Positions 25,531 through 34,321 of a stretch of DNA of 64,000 bases are shown in pieces. Numbering within the stretch: the first letter of the stretch is position 1; the number at the start of each line of letters is the position of its first letter. The stretch is taken from NCBI RefSeq assembly GCF_002797415.1, contig NZ_KZ454944.1:3601567-3665566 (forward strand), in the 5' to 3' direction. The notes beneath the pieces were generated by a model that saw only the letters and a list, made by a program, of their open reading frames with translations, did not search any database and was not told where the DNA came from. A program made the translations under genes and the position numbers. Source of the stretch: Bacillus alkalisoli (GTDB lineage: Bacteria; Bacillota; Bacilli; Bacillales; Bacillaceae_I).

Positions 25531-27321
25531 TTATCCAACAATCTCTCTCAACTGACTCGTAAACAAATCATGATAAAACCCGCCATAATCTAGCAACTCG
25601 TCATGCGATCCCTTCTCAATTAACTCTCCATCCTTCAACACTAAAATTTGATCCGCTTTTTGGATTGTATTTAAGCGATGGGCGATGACAAAACTAGTTC
25701 GACCTTTCATTAAACGTTGCAACGCTTCTTGAATCTTCACTTCGGTAATCGTATCAATACTACTAGTTGCCTCATCCAAAACCAAAATAGACGGGTCCGC
25801 CAACAAGGCTCTTGCAATCGACAATAACTGTTTTTGCCCTTGGCTAATTCCACTTCCATCTTGTTTTAGCACTGTATCATAGCCTTTTGGCAATTTCCGA
25901 ATAAACGAGTGGGCGTTGGCTGATTTTGCTGCTTCTTCCACTTCTTCGTCCGTTGCATTTAATTTTCCATAGCGGATATTCTCACGAATCGTCCCTTCAA
26001 ATAAAAACGAATCTTGCAACACAAACGCCATATGGCTTCTTAAACTTTCTCGCTTAATCGACTTAATTTCATGACCATCAATATAAATTTCGCCACTATC
26101 CAATTGATAGAACCTTGAAAGCAAATTAATCATCGTCGTTTTTCCAGCTCCAGTTGGACCAACGAAAGCAACTGTTTCACCTGCAGATACACGAAATGAA
26201 ACATTGCGAATTGTTTGCTCATCTTCTTCATAAGAGAAAGTCGCGTTGTTAAACGTTACATCTCCTTTAACAGAACGCAGGCTAATCGCATCTTTTTCAT
26301 CTTCCGCTTCTTCTGTTTCATCTAACACATCGAATACTCGCTCTGCTCCTGCTACTGCAGATAGTAGTGTATTAAACTGGTTTGCTAAATCATTTAACGG
26401 GCGTGTAAATTGACGAGAGTACTCGGCGAAAATAACAATCACCCCGATAGTAATTCCAGCTGTACCATTTAAGGCGAAGATCCCACCAACAAATGCAATA
26501 ATAGCAAAACTTAAGTTATTTAATACGTTCATTAGTTTCGGGATAAATCCTGAAAACGTTTGTGCCCAATATGCTGTCTTCTTCAATTTAGTACTTTTTT
26601 CTCGAAACTCTCGCATCACTCGTTCTTCTTGAGAAAAAGACTTAACGATTCGTTGGCCAGAAATGGTCTCCTCAATGTAACCATTTAACTCGCCGAGATT
26701 TTTTTGTGTTTCTTTAAACAATTTCCCTGTTCGATTCGTAATCCATTTCAACCCAAAAAACATAACAGGTACAATCGTAAGTGTGATAACCGTTAGCAAA
26801 GGACTTAGATACAACATAACAGAAACAGTACCTACTATCGTCAATATACTAGAAACAACTTGTATAAACGAACTGTTTAAAGTAGAACTGACATTTTCCA
26901 TATCGTTCGTCACACGGCTCATTAATTCCCCATGTTGACGTTTGTCAAAGTAAGGAATCGGAAGCTTTTGCAAATGGTGAAAAAGTGATGTTCTCATTTC
27001 AAACACTGTATCTTGAGCGACCCCAATCATCCAATAGTTTTGCAACCATGAGGATAACGAGTAAAAAATGTAAATGAACAATAACGCAACAAGTGCCTTC
27101 ACAAATGTAGCGGTATCTTGGTTCACTATATACTTATCAATAGAAGTTCCAACAATAAACGGGCCGAGTAACCCAAGAGCAGAGCTTATCACTACCATAA
27201 ACAGAACGAGCGTCAATAATCCTTTTCGTGCTGATAAATAACGCCATAATCTTTTTAACGTTCCAAACCAGTTGCGCACTTCTTTTTTCTTTTCCGGTGG
27301 TTTACTGTAATGCTTTGACAT
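25531..27321 (-). CDS. yfiC: ABC exporter half-transporter, YfiC-like (partner with consensus ATP site)
   Basis: 596 residues: six-helix exporter membrane domain, then an ATPase domain. Walker A is GPTGAGKTT, Walker B ends SILVLDEATSSID with the catalytic Glu present, and the H-loop is VIAHRLNT. The signature loop is atypical, GSGISQGQKQL instead of LSGGQ. Together with the degenerate Walker B/H-loop of its partner this matches an asymmetric heterodimeric exporter such as B. subtilis YfiBC or BmrCD. Such pumps export drugs, lipids or peptides; the substrate is unknown. The start is set at ATG 27321 with GAGGAGG upstream; it overlaps the yfiB-like stop by 20 nt. Confidence 0.88.
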   Translation of the reverse strand: MSKHYSKPPEKKKEVRNWFGTLKRLWRYLSARKGLLTLVLFMVVISSALGLLGPFIVGTSIDKYIVNQDTATFVKALVALLFIYIFYSLSSWLQNYWMIGVAQDTVFEMRTSLFHHLQKLPIPYFDKRQHGELMSRVTNDMENVSSTLNSSFIQVVSSILTIVGTVSVMLYLSPLLTVITLTIVPVMFFGLKWITNRTGKLFKETQKNLGELNGYIEETISGQRIVKSFSQEERVMREFREKSTKLKKTAYWAQTFSGFIPKLMNVLNNLSFAIIAFVGGIFALNGTAGITIGVIVIFAEYSRQFTRPLNDLANQFNTLLSAVAGAERVFDVLDETEEAEDEKDAISLRSVKGDVTFNNATFSYEEDEQTIRNVSFRVSAGETVAFVGPTGAGKTTMINLLSRFYQLDSGEIYIDGHEIKSIKRESLRSHMAFVLQDSFLFEGTIRENIRYGKLNATDEEVEEAAKSANAHSFIRKLPKGYDTVLKQDGSGISQGQKQLLSIARALLADPSILVLDEATSSIDTITEVKIQEALQRLMKGRTSFVIAHRLNTIQKADQILVLKDGELIEKGSHDELLDYGGFYHDLFTSQLREIVG

Positions 27322-29044
27322 GTGCATCCTCCTCTCCAAACTGTGACTCGACGATTTTTTGATATAGGGAGGAATTTTTCATTAACGTTTCGTGGTTTCC
27401 TTTTGCAATTAACTGACCATCATCCATAAGTAAAACTAAGTCTGCTTCCATCGCTGTTGTCACTTTTTGGGTAATGATTAGAGTTGTGCAACGGTAATCC
27501 TTTAAAGCCCTTAACAGTTTTCCTTCTGTTTTTAAATCTAGCGCGCTTGTGCTGTCATCTAACATTAAAATTCTTGGCTTTCTAACTAGCGCTCTTGCAA
27601 TGGAAAGACGTTGTTTTTGTCCTCCAGATAAGTTAACTCCTTTTTGACCTAACTTCGTATCATAGCCTTTCGGTAACTTAGAGATCGTTTCATGAATCTG
27701 TGCCGCTTTTGTTGCTTCGATGATTTCTTCCATCGTTGCGTCTTCTTTCCCCCAAGCAACGTTTTCCTTCACGGAACCTGTAAACAACAATGATTCTTGA
27801 GGAACATAACCGATTAATCTTCTTAAAGTATCAAGCTTTAAATGTTGAATGTCATGTTTACCAATCTTAATCGTTCCATTATTTGCTTCGTAAAGCCTAG
27901 GTAGCAATTGAAACAGTGACGTTTTACCAGAGCCTGTTGCGCCTAAAACTGCCACAGTTTCCCCGTTTTTTGCTTCAAATGAAATGTTTTCTAACACAAG
28001 ACTCTCGCTCCCTGGATACGTGAAAGAAACATCATCAAACTTAATGGTCATGTCAGTTAATCCGCCAGTTGTCTTATCTGTTTTTTCTGCATCGACAATA
28101 TCTATGTTTTCATCTAAAACATCCACAATACGGTGCGAAGATGCTTTAGCACGAGAAAATGCCATGATAATAAAAGAGAAAATGGACAGCGCACCCGTTA
28201 TTCTAGTTGTATAGTTAATGATGGCAACAATTTCTCCAACTCGTGCTTGGTCATTTTGAACGCCAATATTCCCGTACCAAAGCACAGCAAGAATCGTTAA
28301 GTTCATTAGCAAAAGTAAAATCGGCATCGTAATTTCCATTAAACGTAGAGCTTTTACGGTATCATTTTGCAAGCTTGCACTAGACTTTGTGAATCGTTTT
28401 CCTTCGTGATTTTTGCGTATAAAAGCTCGAACAAGTCTAATGCCTGCTAAATTTTCTCGCATTACGTTATTTACTGAATCTAGCTTTTCTTGCACGCTTT
28501 TGAATAATACTGATCCTTTTCTGAATACCCAAAATAAAAATAAAAATAGAATCGGGACAGTTATCACTAAAAAGAAAGCAAGCTTTGCATTTACAATGAG
28601 CGCCATGATTACTCCACCAATAATAATTAATGGTGCTCTCAACATAATTCGCAAACTCATGAATACAGTGTTTTGTATTTGCGTCACATCATTTGTCATC
28701 CTTGTAATGAGTGATGATGTTGGGAAGAAGTTAAAGTTAGAGAAAGAGAATGACTGTATTTTTTTATAAAGTGCATTTCGCACGTCAAATCCAAAACTTT
28801 GACTTACGTGTGCTGCAAAAAATGAATTTATAATACCAGCAGCAAAGGCAACAAATGAAAGCCCAACCATAATGCCTCCCCAATACATTACGACCGACAT
28901 ATCGCCTTGCATAATTCCGTCATCGATTATTTTCGCCATTAGCAATGGATGAAATAGCTCTACAAATAATTCCACAAACATTAAAAATAGAGCAATTGCC
29001 ACAGCTATCCGATATGGCTTTAAAAAAGATAAAATTTTAACCAT
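27302..29044 (-). CDS. yfiB: ABC exporter half-transporter, YfiB-like (degenerate ATP site)
   Basis: 580 residues with a six-helix membrane domain and a C-terminal ATPase. Walker A (GATGSGKTS) and the LSGGQKQR signature are normal, but the catalytic Glu after Walker B is Asp (ILMLDDSTSALD) and the H-loop His is Gln (LIITQKVTT). This half therefore supplies the non-hydrolysing site in the heterodimer, and its partner, encoded immediately downstream with a 20 nt overlap, supplies the working site. This asymmetry is known for YfiBC-, BmrCD- and TM287/288-type exporters. GGGGGAT precedes the ATG. It is the first gene of the pair; no regulator lies beside it. Confidence 0.88.
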   Translation of the reverse strand: MVKILSFLKPYRIAVAIALFLMFVELFVELFHPLLMAKIIDDGIMQGDMSVVMYWGGIMVGLSFVAFAAGIINSFFAAHVSQSFGFDVRNALYKKIQSFSFSNFNFFPTSSLITRMTNDVTQIQNTVFMSLRIMLRAPLIIIGGVIMALIVNAKLAFFLVITVPILFLFLFWVFRKGSVLFKSVQEKLDSVNNVMRENLAGIRLVRAFIRKNHEGKRFTKSSASLQNDTVKALRLMEITMPILLLLMNLTILAVLWYGNIGVQNDQARVGEIVAIINYTTRITGALSIFSFIIMAFSRAKASSHRIVDVLDENIDIVDAEKTDKTTGGLTDMTIKFDDVSFTYPGSESLVLENISFEAKNGETVAVLGATGSGKTSLFQLLPRLYEANNGTIKIGKHDIQHLKLDTLRRLIGYVPQESLLFTGSVKENVAWGKEDATMEEIIEATKAAQIHETISKLPKGYDTKLGQKGVNLSGGQKQRLSIARALVRKPRILMLDDSTSALDLKTEGKLLRALKDYRCTTLIITQKVTTAMEADLVLLMDDGQLIAKGNHETLMKNSSLYQKIVESQFGEEDAHVKALQ

Positions 29045-29110
29045 GATGTAAAATCCCCCATTTTAGGTGTTAGGTGTTAGCTTTTACATTAAAGGCTTAG
29101 TTAAAGTTCG

Positions 29111-29329
29111 CTGTTGATTTCCGTGCAAGGCTTCGCTTTCCGCGGGCGGTAAAAAGGAAGGTTATTTTCACTGTCGTGAAAAAACCTACTCCTCGCCGCA
29201 TTCGCGACTGTGGGGTCTCCCGCTCCCCGCTTTTCCCGCAGGACAAGGAAGGCTACGGCATCGATACATCGCACGAAGGAAATGCGTATGCATTTTCGAG
29301 GAGTCTCAGCCTTGCACGGCAATCAACAG
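29111..29329 (+). repeat. GC-rich hairpin element with CTTTCCGCGG core, copy 2
   Basis: The longest copy. Ends are inverted repeats: CTGTTGATTTCCGTGCAAGG at the left and, in reverse complement at the right, CTGTTGATTGCCGTGCAAGG, two mismatches in 20. Inside are GCTTTCCGCGGGCGG, the GGTTATTTTCAC hairpin, CTACTCCTCG and TGTGGGGTCTCCCGCT. A segment near the right end (ACGAAGGAAATGCGTATGC) is absent from the other copies. The remaining gap to 29558 is AT-rich with nothing recognisable. Confidence 0.9.
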
Positions 29330-29558
29330 GTATTTGTATTTAAAATCAACACTAATCTTTAACATAGCCATATTAAAAGTCACAACTATAGTTAGTAGCA
29401 AGATGTTTTGGTATACGAAAATCTCGAATTAATATACAACTATGATACTCCTTTTTTATTATTTTTTAAATAGTTTGATTACTTTTTGCGGAAAATATTT
29501 CGTGGGGCGAATTAAAAAAGATAGCACAGAGGACTCTACACTATCTTTCCACTTTTTA

Positions 29559-30293
29559 TTATTCACCTTTTAACGAATTATAAATCTTCCTTTTCCAACC
29601 TAAAAAAGTAGGCTCCAATAGTAATTTTTCCTTACGAGGTCTAGGAAAGGGCACTTCTATATCCGCTTTGACGGTCGCAGGTTTGTTAGACAAAACGATT
29701 ATTCTATCGGATAAAAACAATGCTTCTTCAATGTTATGAGTCACAAACAAAATGGTTTTTCTATTGCTTTCCCAAATGTTCATGAGCCACTTTTGCATGT
29801 CAAGTCGAGTTAGCTCATCCAGTGCCGAGAAAGGCTCATCTAAACAAATAACAGGTTGGGGGCTTAGAAGTGCTCGAATAAAAGCAACTCGTTGTTTCAT
29901 TCCACCTGATAATTCGTGAGGATAGGCGTGCAAATAATCACCTAGACCTGCCTTCTTAATCATCTCTTCAGCCTTTTCCTTATCTACTTTACCAACGATT
30001 TCTTGTCCTAACACCACATTTTGTAGCACTGTTCTCCATGGCAGTAAAGCCGGGGATTGCGGCATGTAGCTTATCATTCCTCTTTTGTTTGTAATGTTTT
30101 TCCCACTTAAAAAAATGGCACCTTCATCTGGTGATAGTATTCCACCAATAAGATGAAAAATGGTACTTTTCCCACTACCTGAAGGGCCAAGAATCGAGAC
30201 GAACTGTTCTTTTTCAATGGTGAAATTCAAGGAAGAAATGACTTTATTTTCTCCAAACGATTTTGTAATATCTCTCATGACTAGATGACTCAT
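29559..30293 (-). CDS. thiZ: Thiamine-precursor ABC transporter, ATP-binding protein ThiZ
   Basis: 244 residues, a single ABC ATPase: Walker A GPSGSGKST, signature LSGGMKQR, Walker B VICLDEPFSALD and switch His in FVTHNIEEALF. It resembles the nitrate/taurine-type ATPases that energise importers of pyrimidine thiamine precursors. It is the last of four genes behind a TPP riboswitch; its ATG overlaps the thiX stop (ATGA). In Bacillus halodurans ThiXYZ imports formylaminopyrimidine for salvage by TenA and YlmB; neither is beside it here. Confidence 0.88.
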   Translation of the reverse strand: MSHLVMRDITKSFGENKVISSLNFTIEKEQFVSILGPSGSGKSTIFHLIGGILSPDEGAIFLSGKNITNKRGMISYMPQSPALLPWRTVLQNVVLGQEIVGKVDKEKAEEMIKKAGLGDYLHAYPHELSGGMKQRVAFIRALLSPQPVICLDEPFSALDELTRLDMQKWLMNIWESNRKTILFVTHNIEEALFLSDRIIVLSNKPATVKADIEVPFPRPRKEKLLLEPTFLGWKRKIYNSLKGE

Positions 30294-31060
30294 CTTTCAC
30301 CCCCACCTTTTTCTTTCCAACGTACGAACCATTTCTCCAACAAGAAAATTATCGCAAAAAACAATAAGCTAATAATCATAATCGTAAAAATGGCCACAAA
30401 CACGCGATCTGTTCGGAATGAAGAAGAGGCTAGTGTCATGTAAACGCCAATCCCACGCTGCGCACCGAGCCATTCTGAAATAACAGCACCCATTACGCTA
30501 TAGGTTGCGGAGATTTTCATGCCCGAAAGAATAGAAGGTAAGGAGTACGGTAATTCTACTTTCCAAAATAGTTGCCGATTCGATGCACCAGCCATTTTCA
30601 TGTAATGTTTTAGTTCAGGTGCTGTTTGACGAAAACCATCTAGTGCCGCGATTGTAATGGGAAAGAAGCATACGAGCGTGATGACAATCATTTTTGGCAA
30701 AAGCCCAAATCCAAACCATATGACTAAAAGTGGTGCTAAAACAATGATTGGCACATTTTGCGAAAGGATAAGCAACGGGTATACGGATTCACGAACGATA
30801 GGTATTAAATGTAAAATGATTGCTGTTATAATCCCGATGCTTGCTCCAATCGCAAAGCCTAACACTGTTATTTGGACGGTCGATAACACATGTGGTTGAA
30901 AATTTACCCACCCGTTCCAAGCTTCCGCAAAAATTAACGATGGCGCTGGTAATAACCATTTTGGAACTTCAAAAAAAGTAACAGCCAGTTCCCATAAAAT
31001 GAACAAAAGAAGGAGAACCAAAAATGGCCTCCAACTTTTTGTAAAAATATTTTTCATCAT
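30290..31060 (-). CDS. thiX: Thiamine-precursor ABC transporter, permease ThiX
   Basis: 256 residues with six membrane helices and the binding-protein-dependent permease EAA-type loop (AAPELKHYMKMAGASNRQLFWKVELP). It would form the homodimeric channel driven by ThiZ. The start overlaps the stop codon of the thiamine-binding-domain gene (ATGA), so all four genes are closely coupled. Confidence 0.88.
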   Translation of the reverse strand: MMKNIFTKSWRPFLVLLLLFILWELAVTFFEVPKWLLPAPSLIFAEAWNGWVNFQPHVLSTVQITVLGFAIGASIGIITAIILHLIPIVRESVYPLLILSQNVPIIVLAPLLVIWFGFGLLPKMIVITLVCFFPITIAALDGFRQTAPELKHYMKMAGASNRQLFWKVELPYSLPSILSGMKISATYSVMGAVISEWLGAQRGIGVYMTLASSSFRTDRVFVAIFTIMIISLLFFAIIFLLEKWFVRWKEKGGGER

Positions 31061-31350
31061 CCGTCATACTTCTCCGTTAATTGTCCTATCGTGATGCCTG
31101 TTGGCTGATACAAGACTTTCACTTGAGAGATTACGTTGCTACTTCCTAGCTCTATCATTCGCACGTTCATTTTTTCAATAATAGAAAATAACTGTGCCAT
31201 ATCGCCTTCCATTGTTGTTTCTAACGGCCCTACGCGATATGCCACACCTGAGTCTTCAATAATTTTAATAGCTTCATCTACATAAGGGATAACGTTTTCC
31301 CCTTTTTTTGTTTTCGGAATGATTTGAATGCTTACTAATGCATTTGCCAT
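31057..31350 (-). CDS. Thiamine-binding domain protein (MTH1187/YkoF family)
   Basis: 97 residues matching the small alpha/beta Thiamine_BP fold: NALVSIQIIPKTKKGENVIP, GPLETTMEGDMAQLFSIIEK, and the closing PTGITIGQLTEKYDG. YkoF of B. subtilis has two such domains and binds thiamine; this single-domain form probably dimerises. Its place inside a riboswitch-controlled pyrimidine-precursor operon supports a thiamine or HMP-binding role, perhaps as a cytoplasmic sensor or carrier. GGAGGAG precedes the ATG; it starts 19 nt after thiY. Confidence 0.83.
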   Translation of the reverse strand: MANALVSIQIIPKTKKGENVIPYVDEAIKIIEDSGVAYRVGPLETTMEGDMAQLFSIIEKMNVRMIELGSSNVISQVKVLYQPTGITIGQLTEKYDG

Positions 31351-31369
31351 TTTTATTTTCTCCTCCTAC

Positions 31370-32371
31370 TTACTCTGGAAGAAACTCATTAGTGAACGCT
31401 GCTTCCGCATCTAATTCACCTTCTAGTAGATCGTTTTCTATCATCCACTGTGCATAGTTCTCCCAAACTTCTAATTTTTGTTCTCCCCAACGTGGTGCGT
31501 CATTTTTATATTTGTCTGCTAACCACTTTTGGCTCGCTGTTACTAATTCCGCATCTAAATCAGGTACGGCAGCAATTAGTATTTCTGCCGCTTCTTCTGG
31601 GTTTTCGATTGCAAATTCATATCCACGAGAAGCCGCCTTTATAAACGCTCTAACTACATCGCTTTGTTCATCTATCATTTTTTCATTGGTAGAAAGTACG
31701 GGTGTGTAGTAATCAAGTGCATCGGAATAGTCTGTTAAATACACCATATTAATTTCTTCCCCGCGCAACTCTGCCTCTACACCTGTCCATCCGTAATAAA
31801 TCCAAGCAAAGTCAATGTCACGACGAACAGCCGTGAAAAAGTCTGCATCTCCCATGTTAATAAATCGTACTTGTTCCACATCTGCATCTCCATCATTTTT
31901 CATTATGGATGCGATAACGGATTTTTCAACGGGAGCTCCCCACCCACCATAAGATTTTCCTTCAAAATCTTTCGGTGATGTAATGTTTTTTTCTGCAGGT
32001 GAAGCAAATCCAGATGTATTGTGTTGGATTATTGCTGCAATCGAAACGATTGGAATGCCTTGCACTCTAGCTTCTGTAATGGCTTCCTGATAGCTTACAC
32101 CAAAGTCCGCACGGCCCGCTGCAACTAATTGGTCAGCCCCTGCTTCTCCAGGAAGTAATATTTCCACTTGCAAACCTTCTTCTTCAAAATAACCTTTTTC
32201 TTTTGCTACATAAAGACCCGTATGGTTCGTGTTCGGAGTCCAATCTAACACAACGGAAACTTCCTTTAACCCTTCCGCTCGGTTCTTATCTGCAGGCGCT
32301 GTGTTGTTGTTCACGTTTCCACAACCTACAAGCAAAACTGACGCCATTAAAATTGCGATCCATTTTTTCAT
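31370..32371 (-). CDS. thiY: Thiamine-precursor ABC transporter, substrate-binding lipoprotein ThiY
   Basis: 333 residues. A lipoprotein signal (MKKWIAILMASVLLVGCGN) with the lipobox LVGC leads to an NMT1/THI5-like periplasmic-binding domain: VVLDWTPNTNHTGLYVAKEKGYF, the conserved first strand and ligand-site motif of HMP-binding proteins. It would bind a pyrimidine moiety of thiamine outside the cell and deliver it to ThiX. ATG 32371 has GGAGG 8 bases upstream; the TTG 15 bases earlier is part of the ribosome site. First gene of the operon, controlled by the TPP riboswitch and its terminator upstream. Confidence 0.9.
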   Translation of the reverse strand: MKKWIAILMASVLLVGCGNVNNNTAPADKNRAEGLKEVSVVLDWTPNTNHTGLYVAKEKGYFEEEGLQVEILLPGEAGADQLVAAGRADFGVSYQEAITEARVQGIPIVSIAAIIQHNTSGFASPAEKNITSPKDFEGKSYGGWGAPVEKSVIASIMKNDGDADVEQVRFINMGDADFFTAVRRDIDFAWIYYGWTGVEAELRGEEINMVYLTDYSDALDYYTPVLSTNEKMIDEQSDVVRAFIKAASRGYEFAIENPEEAAEILIAAVPDLDAELVTASQKWLADKYKNDAPRWGEQKLEVWENYAQWMIENDLLEGELDAEAAFTNEFLPE

Positions 32372-32436
32372 TCTGTATTCCTCCAATGTTGGTTTGAGGT
32401 ACTAAACGTATGTATCGTTTCTTTTCCATCTCATAC

Positions 32437-32464
32437 AAAAAGCCTAGGACTGCTTTACCTAGGC
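32437..32464 (-). terminator. Riboswitch-controlled terminator in the thi operon leader
   Basis: On the minus strand GCCTAGG, a 9-base loop and CCTAGGC form a perfect stem followed by TTTTTG. It lies between the riboswitch and thiY, the expected position for termination when TPP is bound. Confidence 0.85.
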
Positions 32465-32499
32465 ATAGTTTTAACATATTTAGAGTAGATTATATGTTT

Positions 32500-32582
32500 C
32501 CTACGCTGGTATGAGCCAGATCAGGTTCAAGGGTCAGTGCCTTCGGACACAATCTCAGCTAGCCTACCTAGCCCCCCTACAT
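32500..32582 (-). ncRNA. TPP riboswitch (THI element)
   Basis: Read on the minus strand: a G-rich GGGGGGCTAGGTAGGCT start, CTGAGATTGTGT, the CCGAAGG variable stem loop, ACCCTTGAACCTGATCTGG and TACCAGCGTAGGAAA. CTGAGA and ACCTGATCTGG are the conserved pyrimidine- and pyrophosphate-sensor words of THI elements. It precedes thiY by about 130 bases. Confidence 0.96.
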
Positions 32583-32650
32583 GTTTAGTATTCTCTTTTT
32601 GAAACAGTATTATTATATCACTCTAAAGAATTTAAGCTAGTATTATGATG

Positions 32651-33778
32651 TTATTGTGATGCTCCTCTTGCATCTACTTTCCAACAGTCTTTAATTACTC
32701 CATCTTCATGTACGTAAAACTCATTGAATTGGTTCACAACCGTACAAGCATGATTAGGAATAATTTGGACTTTGTCGTTTAAAGTTAAAGCCGTATCTTC
32801 TTTGAACGTTGCTACACCATGTTCTTCGGAAAGCCGCTCGATTGTTATGTTTGAGTGACCATTGATGTGCCCATGCCCTTTTACAGAAGCGTTTCCGTGT
32901 GCACCTTTATCAAGGCACAGTGTTTTGCTTCCAGCATCTAATATGATTCTACCTTCCTCTTTATACGTTCCGACAACAGACGCAAGCACCGTCAGCGCAC
33001 AATTTTTTCTTTCGGTCACACCTAAGCCTACTTGAATTTCATCGAAAAAAACGCTGTTGCCTGGTCTTACCTCTGTAATGCCATTTACTGCCCCAGCCAT
33101 TTTATAAGTAGGGGTGGAGCCAACACTCCTCGTTTTGATTTTTATCCCCGCTTTTTCGCATACAGCCGCGCTAGTTAACACCGCCTCTGCTTCTGCTAGA
33201 GCAATTTTTTCTATTTCTTGTTGGGAAGTGGCAGCATACGAATGTCCCGCATGTGTAAAGATGCCGCCAAGAGTTAGCTTTGATAGCAGAAGTATCGCTT
33301 GTGCTAATTCAAGTGCTTGTTTACCAGGCTTAACACCACAACGGTTCAGTCCACTGTTCACTTTTATCCAAACTTCTATTGTATATGGCGTTTTCTCTAG
33401 ATGTTTTTGTAATAATTTTATCTGTTCCAAGCTATCTACAGAAACTTTGAGTTGTGACACTGTTGCGAGGAGGTTTATTAATCGTTCTATTTTAGTAGGA
33501 CTTGAGATCGGATAAGCGATGAGAATATCCTTTATCCCCGCTTTTGCCATAATTTCGGCTTCGGCAATTTTAGCTGTTGTGATGCCAACTGCACCTGCTT
33601 CTAGTTGAAGCTTAGCGATTTCGATGGATTTATGTGTTTTAATGTGAGGTCTTAATTGGATGTTATGATTATGTGCAAATGTTGCTGTATTTTGGATATT
33701 TTTTTTTAGCTTTTTTAGGTCGACTAGTAATGACGGAGTGTCTAGTTGGCTGATTGATTTTCCGATTAATGGGTTCAT
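32651..33778 (-). CDS. D-threonine aldolase/D-serine dehydratase-like PLP enzyme
   Basis: 375 residues with the alanine-racemase-type N-terminal barrel and the C-terminal metal domain of the DSD1/D-threonine aldolase family. The PLP lysine is Lys47 in RPHIKTHKS. Strand motifs WIKVNSGLNRCGV, GGIFTHAGHSYA and SVGSTPTY follow, and the metal ligands are the His and Cys of IIPNHACTVVN. Members cleave D-threonine to glycine and acetaldehyde or eliminate water from D-serine; which applies here is unresolved. It begins MNPLIGKSISQLDTPSLLVD. Monocistronic, ending about 70 bp from the TPP riboswitch, whose transcript runs in the same direction away from it. Confidence 0.85.
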   Translation of the reverse strand: MNPLIGKSISQLDTPSLLVDLKKLKKNIQNTATFAHNHNIQLRPHIKTHKSIEIAKLQLEAGAVGITTAKIAEAEIMAKAGIKDILIAYPISSPTKIERLINLLATVSQLKVSVDSLEQIKLLQKHLEKTPYTIEVWIKVNSGLNRCGVKPGKQALELAQAILLLSKLTLGGIFTHAGHSYAATSQQEIEKIALAEAEAVLTSAAVCEKAGIKIKTRSVGSTPTYKMAGAVNGITEVRPGNSVFFDEIQVGLGVTERKNCALTVLASVVGTYKEEGRIILDAGSKTLCLDKGAHGNASVKGHGHINGHSNITIERLSEEHGVATFKEDTALTLNDKVQIIPNHACTVVNQFNEFYVHEDGVIKDCWKVDARGASQ

Positions 33779-33912
33779 TAGGGCGATCAGTCCTTTCTAC
33801 GTATAAATAAAATGGTAAGCTTCATTGGGGAGTTTAGCAAGTTTGGCGTTGAAGATTAATTTTGGATGGCATTTTTGTATGACTTTCTTGTCTTTTTGGT
33901 ACTTTATGCAAT

Positions 33913-34165
33913 TCTATATGTACTTTTTAATGTTCTATCGCTACTTTTTAAGGCCTCTATCTATACTTTTCAAGGTTCTATCGCTAATTTTCAAGGCTTC
34001 TATCTATACTTTTCTTTTCTATCGATACTTTTTTGGGTTCTATCGCTACTTTTTAAGGCCCCTATCTATACTTTCCAAAGTTCTATCGCTACTTTTTAAG
34101 GCCTCTATCTATACTTTTATTTTCCATCGATACTTTTTTGAGTTCTATCGCTACTTTTCAGAACT
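33913..34165 (+). repeat. 21-bp phased TCTATCGCTACTTTT array with 105-bp higher-order repeat
   Basis: Twelve units beginning TCTAT (two variants) at 33913, 33934, 33956, 33977, 33999, 34018, 34039, 34061, 34082, 34104, 34123 and 34144. Individual steps vary (19, 21, 22) but the total is exactly 11 x 21 bp. The step pattern repeats every five units, so 33934 to 34039 and 34018 to 34123 are each 105 bp. Units alternate between CTATCGCTACTTTTTAAGGC and CTATCTATACTTTT forms. It lies between the aldolase start and the kinase terminator; 33779-33912 looks like promoter sequence without clear boxes. Confidence 0.92.
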
Positions 34166-34285
34166 ATAATAAACGCTTTTTCTTCGGTGACACAGCTAGG
34201 TTTATCCACACCATTTATCCCCTATAAGATAGGAAGTAAATGGTATATCACATACAATCTTTTTTAGACTCTTTATTGAACTTAC

Positions 34286-34320
34286 AAAGGACTTACCCAT
34301 CCATTCAGGGTAAGTCCTTT
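34286..34320. terminator. Terminator of the Med-like/kinase operon
   Basis: AAAGGACTTACCC pairs perfectly with GGGTAAGTCCTTT around a 9-base loop, directly after the kinase stop codon. Confidence 0.87.
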
Positions 34321-34321
34321 G

